Origin: Nocardia sp. NBC_01329
Lineage (GTDB): Bacteria; Actinomycetota; Actinomycetes; Mycobacteriales; Mycobacteriaceae
Assembly (NCBI RefSeq): GCF_035956715.1
Contig: NZ_CP108381.1
Location: 5,178,001-5,242,000, forward strand
Length of the DNA: 64,000 nucleotides
Reading direction: 5' to 3'
This document shows positions 58,867 through 64,000 of the stretch, piece after piece. The notes under the pieces were generated by a model that had not been told where the DNA came from, ran no database searches, and worked only from the letters and a program-made list of their open reading frames with translations. Position numbers and translations under genes: made by a program. Every line of letters starts with the position of its first letter. Position 1 is the stretch's first letter.

Positions 58867-58953
58867 CCACTGAGGCTTCGTCCCACAGCGTCACAGGGGA
58901 CACGCCCCTCACCGCATCTCCCGGCCTATCCAGAGGTTCGTCGAGCTCGCCGG

Positions 58954-59283
58954 CTACTCCGGCACTTCGAGCACACCCTCGTCGACCGCCCACTTGATGG
59001 TCTTCTGTAAACGTTCGCACGTGTCCGGCCGACCGGGCCCGTGCCCCTTGGCACTGAGCTCGGCGAAGACCGGGCAGCGTTCGGCCGGGTTCTCGGTCCA
59101 CTGCACCGAGGTCTGCCGGGCGCTGCTCTTACGGACCCGCACCTCGGTATGGCAGGCCTGACACCGCAGCGGTGTCAGGCCGTCCTCCAGATACCGTTCC
59201 TGGTCCACGACCGTCTGGGCCCGCACCTCGGCCCGCCGGGCGGGCTGGTCGGCGAAATCGGGTGCTTTCGCCCAGCTGGTCAT
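58954..59283 (-). CDS. Small Cys-containing protein linked to kshA
   Basis: A 109-residue protein, no signal peptide. Cys 41 and Cys 44 with His 45 (LRCQACHTEV), then Cys 70 (ERCPVF) and Cys 89 (DTCERL) could bind a metal or cluster. The rest is helical and charged (RRAEVRAQTVVDQERYLED, QKTIKWAVDEGVLEVPE). It starts one base after the kshA stop, so it is co-translated with the oxygenase. Function unknown; an electron-transfer or assembly role for KshA is a reasonable guess. Confidence 0.78.
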   Translation of the reverse strand: MTSWAKAPDFADQPARRAEVRAQTVVDQERYLEDGLTPLRCQACHTEVRVRKSSARQTSVQWTENPAERCPVFAELSAKGHGPGRPDTCERLQKTIKWAVDEGVLEVPE

Positions 59284-59284
59284 A

Positions 59285-60490
59285 TCAGACTCCCGCCTCC
59301 GCCTGGTCGGCGTCCGCTTCTTGTTCGCGTTTGCGCCGCAGGTTCTCTTCGACCTCGGCTTCCCATGCCTCGTTCGCCTTCGTGGTGTCGACCTCGAATT
59401 CGAACCGCTGGGTCATCTTCTCGGTCACCTCGGCGATATCGACGTAGAACTGGTCGTACCAGCGCCGCAGCTGGTAGACCGGGCCGTCCTCCTCGCAGAG
59501 CAACGGATTCTCGACCTTGGACTTGTGCTTCCAGATCTCGACATCCTGCAGGAACCCGTCGCCGAAGAAATCGGCCATGGTCCGCGCGAGATTCTGTGCG
59601 GTCGCGTCGTCGAGGCCCTTGGGCTTCTCGACGGTCAGACCCCACTGCAACATGAACGAGTCCTGCGACACCGGGTAGTGGCAGTTGATCAGCTGGACCT
59701 TGATCTCGTAGCCGCCGTAGCTGTTGATCAGGGGGTTGATCATGTAGGAGGGGCCGAAGTACGACGCCTCCGATTTCAACAGCTGCTCACCGGCGTACTT
59801 GGCGCCCGCACCGACGTCCGGGCGACCCTTGGTCTCCAGGAACTGAGTGGCGACATGCCCCTCGAAGACGTTCTTGAAGTAGGTGGGGAACGCGAAGTGG
59901 ATGTAGAAGAAGTGGGCCATATCGACCACGTTGTCGATGATCTCGCGGCAGTTCGCGCCCTCGATCAGCAGATTGTTCCAGGTCCACTCGGTCCAGCCGC
60001 TTTCGAGCTCCTCGACCGGGTTACCGTCGGCATCGGTGTAGGGGCCCTCGATATGCGGGATGGTGACCTCCGGTGGCGGCTGATTGCCCTCGTGGTCGTG
60101 CCAGACGAAGAGCTGACCGTTGCGTTCGAGGGTGGTCCACCGCCGAGTCCGCGCCAGCGGCGGTACGCGCCGGGCGTAGGGAATCGAGGTGCACTTGCCG
60201 TTCGCGCCCCAGCGCCAGTCGTGGAACGGGCAGGCGATATCGTCGCCCTTCACCTCGCCCATGCTGAGGTCGCCGCCCATATGGCGGCAGTAGGCGTCGA
60301 GTATGTGCAACTCGTCGGCACTGTCGGCCCACACCACGAGCTTGGTCCCGAACGCCTGTACCGAATGCGGTTTGCCGTCCCGGAAATTCTGCGCCAACCC
60401 CAGGCAATGCCATCCGCGGGCGTATCGGGTGGGAACCGAGCCGACGTCGAGCTCGCGGACCTTCGCACCGCCCGGCGTGGTTGCTGCCAT
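59285..60490 (-). CDS. kshA: 3-Ketosteroid-9-alpha-hydroxylase oxygenase KshA
   Basis: A 401-residue Rieske oxygenase that hydroxylates the steroid nucleus at C9 and triggers ring-B opening. Rieske ligands: Cys 68-x-His 70 and Cys 87-x2-His 90 (YCRHMGGD, CPFHDW). The mononuclear iron site NCREIIDNVVDMAHFFYIH gives Asp 190, His 193 and His 198. The C-terminus is charged and helical. GAGGAGG before the ATG at 60490 sets the start. The reductase KshB is not in the window. It diverges from hsaA with two KstR sites between. Confidence 0.95.
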   Translation of the reverse strand: MAATTPGGAKVRELDVGSVPTRYARGWHCLGLAQNFRDGKPHSVQAFGTKLVVWADSADELHILDAYCRHMGGDLSMGEVKGDDIACPFHDWRWGANGKCTSIPYARRVPPLARTRRWTTLERNGQLFVWHDHEGNQPPPEVTIPHIEGPYTDADGNPVEELESGWTEWTWNNLLIEGANCREIIDNVVDMAHFFYIHFAFPTYFKNVFEGHVATQFLETKGRPDVGAGAKYAGEQLLKSEASYFGPSYMINPLINSYGGYEIKVQLINCHYPVSQDSFMLQWGLTVEKPKGLDDATAQNLARTMADFFGDGFLQDVEIWKHKSKVENPLLCEEDGPVYQLRRWYDQFYVDIAEVTEKMTQRFEFEVDTTKANEAWEAEVEENLRRKREQEADADQAEAGV

Positions 60491-60511
60491 CGCAATTCCT
60501 CCTCTTGCTGT

Positions 60512-60528
60512 ACTAGAACACGTTACAA
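60512..60528 (-). promoter_or_regulatory. KstR operator for kshA
   Basis: ACTAGAACACGTTACAA, with core GAACACGTTA, lies 21 bases before the kshA ATG. Confidence 0.8.
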
Positions 60529-60614
60529 AACTGGCGTCCCGAATGCCAGCGATTCGCGCTACATCCTGCACATGTCGCATATCCGCAGCACCCAGACACC
60601 GGTTCTCGACATGA

Positions 60615-60632
60615 ACGAGAACCTGTTCTAGT
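60615..60632 (+). promoter_or_regulatory. KstR operator for hsaADCB
   Basis: ACGAGAACCTGTTCTAGT, with core GAACCTGTTC, lies about 70 bases before the hsaA ATG. Confidence 0.8.
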
Positions 60633-60704
60633 CTCAGAAGTAAATTCTGCGGTGAGCAGATGACTACCGGTTAGCAAAACGACCAGGCAGGAGCAGGGCC
60701 GGAG

Positions 60705-61868
60705 ATGACGCGAGAAGTGACGGAGCGGGTCGAAGCGCTATTGCCCACACTGCGCGCCCGCGCGCAGGAGGCGGAAGACCTTCGGCAGATTCCCGAGGAA
60801 TCCATCAAGGACCTGCAGGAAGCCGGTTTCTTCCGACTCCTGCAGCCGAAGCAGTGGGGCGGGCACGCCGCAAATCCGGTCGTCTTCTACGACACGGTCC
60901 GCAAGATCGCCAGCGCGTGCGGGTCCACCGGCTGGGTGGCCGGGATCATCGGCGTGCACAACTGGCATCTGGCGCTGTTCGGCCAGGAGGCGCAGGAAGA
61001 GGTGTGGGGCGATAACACCGATGTGCGGATCTCCTCGTCCTACGCGCCGATGGGCGCCGGCACTGTGGTCGACGGCGGCTACCGGGTCAGCGGCTCGTGG
61101 GCCTGGTCCTCGGGTTCCGGGCACGCCGACTGGACCTTCGTCGGCGGACCGGTGATCAAGAACGGTAAACCGGTCGATTTCGGCAGCTTCCTGGTCCCGC
61201 GCTCCGAATACGAGATCGACGACGTCTGGAACGTGGTCGGCCTGCGCGGTACCGGTTCGAACACCCTCGTGGTGAAGGACGTTTTCGTCCCCACGCACCG
61301 GTTCCTCAGCTACAAGACCATGAACGATCTGAAATCGCCGGGTCTGGAACGCAACACCGACCCGGTCTACAGGATGCCGTGGGGCACCATCCACCCCACC
61401 ACCATCTCCGCGCCGATCGTCGGTATGGCCTACGGCGCCTACGAGGCCCATGTCGAGCACCAGGGCAAGCGGCTGCGCGCGGCCTACGCCGGCGAGAAAG
61501 CCAAGGAGGATCCGTTCACCAAGGTCCGGATCGCCGAGGCGTCCAGCGATATCGACGCCGCCTGGCGGCAGCTGTCGGGCAATGTCGCCGACGAGTACGC
61601 GCTCTTGCTGGAAGGCAAGGAGATCCCGTTCGACCTGCGGGTGCGCGCCCGGCGCGACCAGGTTCGCGCGACCGGCCGGGCCATCGCCTCGATCGACAAA
61701 CTCTTCGAGAGCTCCGGTGCCACCGCCCTGGTCAACGGCACCCCGCTACAGCGGTTCTGGCGCGACGCGCACGCCGGCCGCGTGCACGCCTCCAACGATC
61801 CCGAGCGGGCCTACGTCATGTACGGCACCCACGAGTTCGGGCTCCCGGTTTCCGACGGGATGGTGTGA
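60705..61868 (+). CDS. hsaA: HsaA, flavin-dependent 3-HSA monooxygenase
   Basis: A 387-residue acyl-CoA dehydrogenase-fold hydroxylase that adds oxygen to 3-HSA (the phenolic secosteroid) to give the catechol, using FMNH2 from HsaB. Seen: EAGFFRLLQPKQWGGHAANPVVFYDTVRKIASACGSTGWVAGIIGVHNWHLALF, SGSWAWSSGSGHADWTFVG, FLVPRSEYEIDDVWNVVGLRGTGSNTLVV. Its stop overlaps the hsaD start by one base. It is the first gene of the hsaADCB operon under KstR. Confidence 0.95.
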   Translation: MTREVTERVEALLPTLRARAQEAEDLRQIPEESIKDLQEAGFFRLLQPKQWGGHAANPVVFYDTVRKIASACGSTGWVAGIIGVHNWHLALFGQEAQEEVWGDNTDVRISSSYAPMGAGTVVDGGYRVSGSWAWSSGSGHADWTFVGGPVIKNGKPVDFGSFLVPRSEYEIDDVWNVVGLRGTGSNTLVVKDVFVPTHRFLSYKTMNDLKSPGLERNTDPVYRMPWGTIHPTTISAPIVGMAYGAYEAHVEHQGKRLRAAYAGEKAKEDPFTKVRIAEASSDIDAAWRQLSGNVADEYALLLEGKEIPFDLRVRARRDQVRATGRAIASIDKLFESSGATALVNGTPLQRFWRDAHAGRVHASNDPERAYVMYGTHEFGLPVSDGMV

Positions 61869-62746
61869 TGACCTCGACCGCCGAACTCACCTACGAGTCC
61901 ACTTCGCGGTTCGCGCAGGTTCGTCCGGATCTGAAACTGCACTACCACGAGGCCGGGGTCGGTAACGGTCCCACCATCGTGCTGCTGCACGGCGGCGGGC
62001 CGGGCGCTTCGTCGTGGTCGAATTTCTCTCGCAATATCCCGGTGCTGGCCCGCGATTTCCATGTGATCGCGGTCGACCAGCCCGGCTACGGACAGTCCGA
62101 CAAGCCGACCGAGCATCCGCAGTACTTCGTGCACAGCTCCTCGGCGCTGAAGGATCTGCTCGACACCCTGGAGATCACCGACCGCGTCCACCTACTGGGC
62201 AACTCGCTCGGCGGCGGCGCCGCGGTGCGATTCGCGCTCGACTACCCCGATCGGGCCGGAAAACTGGTCCTGATGGGACCGGGCGGGCTGAGCACCAACC
62301 TGTTCGCCGCCGACCCCACCGAGGGCGTCAAACTGCTGGGCAAGTTCAATTACGAACCCACCCGGGAGAATCTCGAGGCGTTCCTGCGGATCATGGTGTT
62401 CGACCAGGCCCTGGTCACCGAGGAACTGATCGGCGAACGGTTCGCGTCCGCGAGCACCCCCGAGGCGCTCGCGGCCACCCGCGCCATGGGTAAATCCTTC
62501 GCGAGCGCCGATTTCGAGAAGGGGATGCTCTGGCGCGATGCCTACCAACTGCGGCAGCCGGTACTGCTGATATGGGGTCGTGAGGACCGGGTGAACCCGC
62601 TCGACGGCGCGCTGGTGGCGCTCAAGAGCATTCCCCGGGCCCAGCTGCACGTCTTCGGCGGCTGCGGACACTGGGCGCAGCTGGAGAAGTTCGCCGAGTT
62701 CAACCGGCTGGCCACCGATTTCCTGCTCGGCGTCAAGGAGAAATGA
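61868..62746 (+). CDS. hsaD: HsaD, C-C bond hydrolase (DSHA hydrolase)
   Basis: A 292-residue MhpC-type alpha/beta hydrolase that cleaves the ring-fission product (4,9-DSHA). Catalytic residues: Ser 113 (GNSLGGG), Asp 240 (WGREDRVNP) and His 268 (GGCGHWAQ), with an HGGGPGASSW oxyanion loop. ATG 61868 shares a base with the hsaA stop. hsaC starts four bases inside its end. Confidence 0.95.
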   Translation: MTSTAELTYESTSRFAQVRPDLKLHYHEAGVGNGPTIVLLHGGGPGASSWSNFSRNIPVLARDFHVIAVDQPGYGQSDKPTEHPQYFVHSSSALKDLLDTLEITDRVHLLGNSLGGGAAVRFALDYPDRAGKLVLMGPGGLSTNLFAADPTEGVKLLGKFNYEPTRENLEAFLRIMVFDQALVTEELIGERFASASTPEALAATRAMGKSFASADFEKGMLWRDAYQLRQPVLLIWGREDRVNPLDGALVALKSIPRAQLHVFGGCGHWAQLEKFAEFNRLATDFLLGVKEK

Positions 62747-63648
62747 CAATGAGTATCAAGGCACTCGGGTACATGCGCATCGAGGCCACCGATATGGCGG
62801 CCTGGCGCGAGTACGGCTTGAAAGTGCTCGGCATGATGGAGGGCGACGGAGCGAATCCCGATGCGCTCTACCTGCGCATGGACGATTTCGCCGCCCGGCT
62901 CGTGATCGAGCCCGGTAGTAAGGACCGGCTGCTGGTCTCCGGCTGGGAGGTCACCGACGCCCCCGCGCTGCAACGCCTGCGCGAGACGCTGGATAAAGCC
63001 GGGGTGGCGTTCGAAGAGGGCACCAAGGAGGAACTGGCCGAGCGCCGGGTCGAGGGCATGATCCGGTTCTCCGATCCCTCCGACAACACCCTCGAGGCGT
63101 TCTACGGCGCGCAGTACCTCGGACGGCGGTTCGTCAGCCCGTACGGCCACAAATTCGTCACCGCCGAGCAGGGCCTGGGACATGTGGTCCTGACCTGCTC
63201 CGACGATGCCGCGGCACAGGCGTTCTACCAGGACGTACTGGGATTCCGGCTGCGTGACTCGATGCGGTTGCCGCCGCAGCTGGTGGGCCGCCCGGAGGAC
63301 GGCGATCCGGCCTGGCTGCGGTTCTACGGCTGCAACCCACGCCATCACGCGCTGGCCTTCCTGCCGCTGCCCAACCCGACCGGCATCGTCCATCTCATGG
63401 TCGAGGTGGAGAACTCCGACGATGTCGGCCTGGCCTTGGATCGGGCGCTGCGCAAGAAGGTGAAGATGTCGGCCACGCTGGGCCGGCATATCAACGACAA
63501 AATGCTGTCGTTCTATATGAAGACTCCGGGCGGATTCGATATCGAATTCGGCTGTGAGGGACTGGAAGTCGACGACCACAGCTGGACCGCCCGGGAATCC
63601 ACCGCGGTGAGCCTGTGGGGTCACGATTTCTCGGTGGGTTTCAAGTGA
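62743..63648 (+). CDS. hsaC: HsaC, extradiol catechol dioxygenase
   Basis: A 301-residue two-domain extradiol dioxygenase that meta-cleaves the catecholic secosteroid DHSA. The iron ligands are His 147 (GLGHVVL), His 217 (IVHLMVE) and Glu 268 (FDIEFG). Both VOC-type domains are present. ATGA overlap with hsaD. Separated from hsaB by 92 bases that contain a perfect 16-bp hairpin. Confidence 0.96.
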   Translation: MTMSIKALGYMRIEATDMAAWREYGLKVLGMMEGDGANPDALYLRMDDFAARLVIEPGSKDRLLVSGWEVTDAPALQRLRETLDKAGVAFEEGTKEELAERRVEGMIRFSDPSDNTLEAFYGAQYLGRRFVSPYGHKFVTAEQGLGHVVLTCSDDAAAQAFYQDVLGFRLRDSMRLPPQLVGRPEDGDPAWLRFYGCNPRHHALAFLPLPNPTGIVHLMVEVENSDDVGLALDRALRKKVKMSATLGRHINDKMLSFYMKTPGGFDIEFGCEGLEVDDHSWTARESTAVSLWGHDFSVGFK

Positions 63649-63654
63649 TCTCCG

Positions 63655-63689
63655 GCCGGGCCCGGTGCGATACTCGCACCGGGCCCGGC
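63655..63689 (+). terminator. Perfect 16-bp hairpin between hsaC and hsaB
   Basis: GCCGGGCCCGGTGCGA and TCGCACCGGGCCCGGC form a perfect stem with a 3-base loop, 6 bases after the hsaC stop. No T-run follows. It may attenuate, process or stabilise the operon message rather than end it fully. Confidence 0.7.
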
Positions 63690-63740
63690 TGAATCCGGCG
63701 GTCCGTCCGCCGGCAGCTCCGTGAACGAGGCGAGGACGGT

Positions 63741-64000
63741 ATGAACGTGACGGCACCAGCGGATCCGGCGGACAGCACGGGGGAAGCGGCCGCGGCGCAG
63801 GCCCCCATCGATCCCCGGCAGTTCCGCAATATCCTCGGGCAGTTCTGCACCGGTATCACGGTGATCACCACGGTCACCGACGGTGATACCCCCATCGGTT
63901 TCGCCTGCCAGTCCTTCGCCGCGCTCTCCCTGGAACCACCCCTGGTGCTGTTCTGCCCGACCAAAGGGTCCCGTTCATGGGCCGCGATCGAGGCCGACGG
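63741..64000 (+). CDS. hsaB: HsaB, flavin reductase (cut by window edge)
   Basis: The first 86 residues of a split-barrel flavin reductase that supplies reduced FMN to HsaA. Seen: a Pro/Ala-rich leader of about 24 residues, then IDPRQFRNILGQFCTGITVITTVTDGDTPIGFACQSFAALSLEPPLVLFCPTKGSRSW, the FMN-binding region of the family. The start has a GAGG/GAGGACGG site upstream. The rest lies outside the window. Confidence 0.93.
   Translation, partial: MNVTAPADPADSTGEAAAAQAPIDPRQFRNILGQFCTGITVITTVTDGDTPIGFACQSFAALSLEPPLVLFCPTKGSRSWAAIEAD

Overview
The window is high-GC actinobacterial DNA. Gene content and order match the sterol-catabolism chromosome segment of Mycobacteriales, roughly Rv3489-Rv3571 in Mycobacterium tuberculosis numbering (recalled, not searched). 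An EspR-type regulator, an mce4 operon and the KstR/KstR2 operator sets fit a Nocardia- or Rhodococcus-like organism; I cannot fix the genus from the sequence alone. I see no transposase, CRISPR array, rRNA or phage structural gene.

Layout. 1-4 kb: truncated otsA, a 56-residue protein, an alpha/beta hydrolase, an orphan MbtH protein, tRNA-Thr(TGT) and an HNH nuclease. 4-14.5 kb (minus strand): the complete mce4 sterol importer (yrbE4A, yrbE4B, mce4A-F and two Mce-associated proteins), interrupted between mce4C and mce4D by tandem coupled micro-ORFs. 14.8-18.5 kb: hsd4A, fdxD, fadE26, fadE27. 18.5-20.6 kb: an HxlR remnant plus vapBC and phd-doc. 20.7-32 kb: fadD19, echA19, then (after a VOC/ECF-sigma and a TetR/DUF1330 block) an F420-type oxidoreductase, a double DUF35 protein, ltp4, ltp3, a second LLM oxidoreductase and an NTF2-like protein; this is the side-chain module for C24-branched sterols. 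32.5-35.1 kb: cyp125 and fadA5. 35.5-39.1 kb: an EspR-like regulator converging on a tight operon for a secreted repeat protein, an ImmA/IrrE peptidase and a 7-TM protein. 39.4-58.1 kb: the KstR2 regulon for the last two sterol rings (two SDRs, echA20, ipdABC, fadA6, kstR2, ipdF, fadE30, fadD3, an enoyl-CoA hydratase, fadE31-33), with a MarR/MFS/DUF427 insertion and a Ddn-like enzyme. 58.2-58.8 kb: a second PIN/Phd toxin-antitoxin pair. 59-64 kb: kshA and a small Cys protein diverging from hsaA-hsaD-hsaC-hsaB, where hsaB runs off the window.

How it works together. Mce4 imports sterol. CYP125, FadD19, FadE26/27, EchA19, Hsd4A, FadA5 and Ltp3/4 shorten the side chain. KshA and HsaABCD open rings A and B. 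FadD3 activates the remaining indanedione propionate, and FadE30-33, IpdF, IpdC, EchA20, IpdAB and FadA6 dismantle rings C and D. KstR-type palindromes (core GAACNNGTT) lie at 14587, 15727, 16036, 22356, 27414, 33844, 33924, 60512 and 60615. KstR2-type palindromes (ACCAAGC...GCTT) lie at 41141, 49303 and 52205. Absent from this window: kstR, kstD, hsaEFG, kshB and the ltp2/chsE1-chsE2/chsH igr operon.

Most unusual: the ATGA-coupled micro-ORF repeats inside mce4, and the secreted-repeat-protein/ImmA-IrrE/7-TM operon next to the EspR paralogue.
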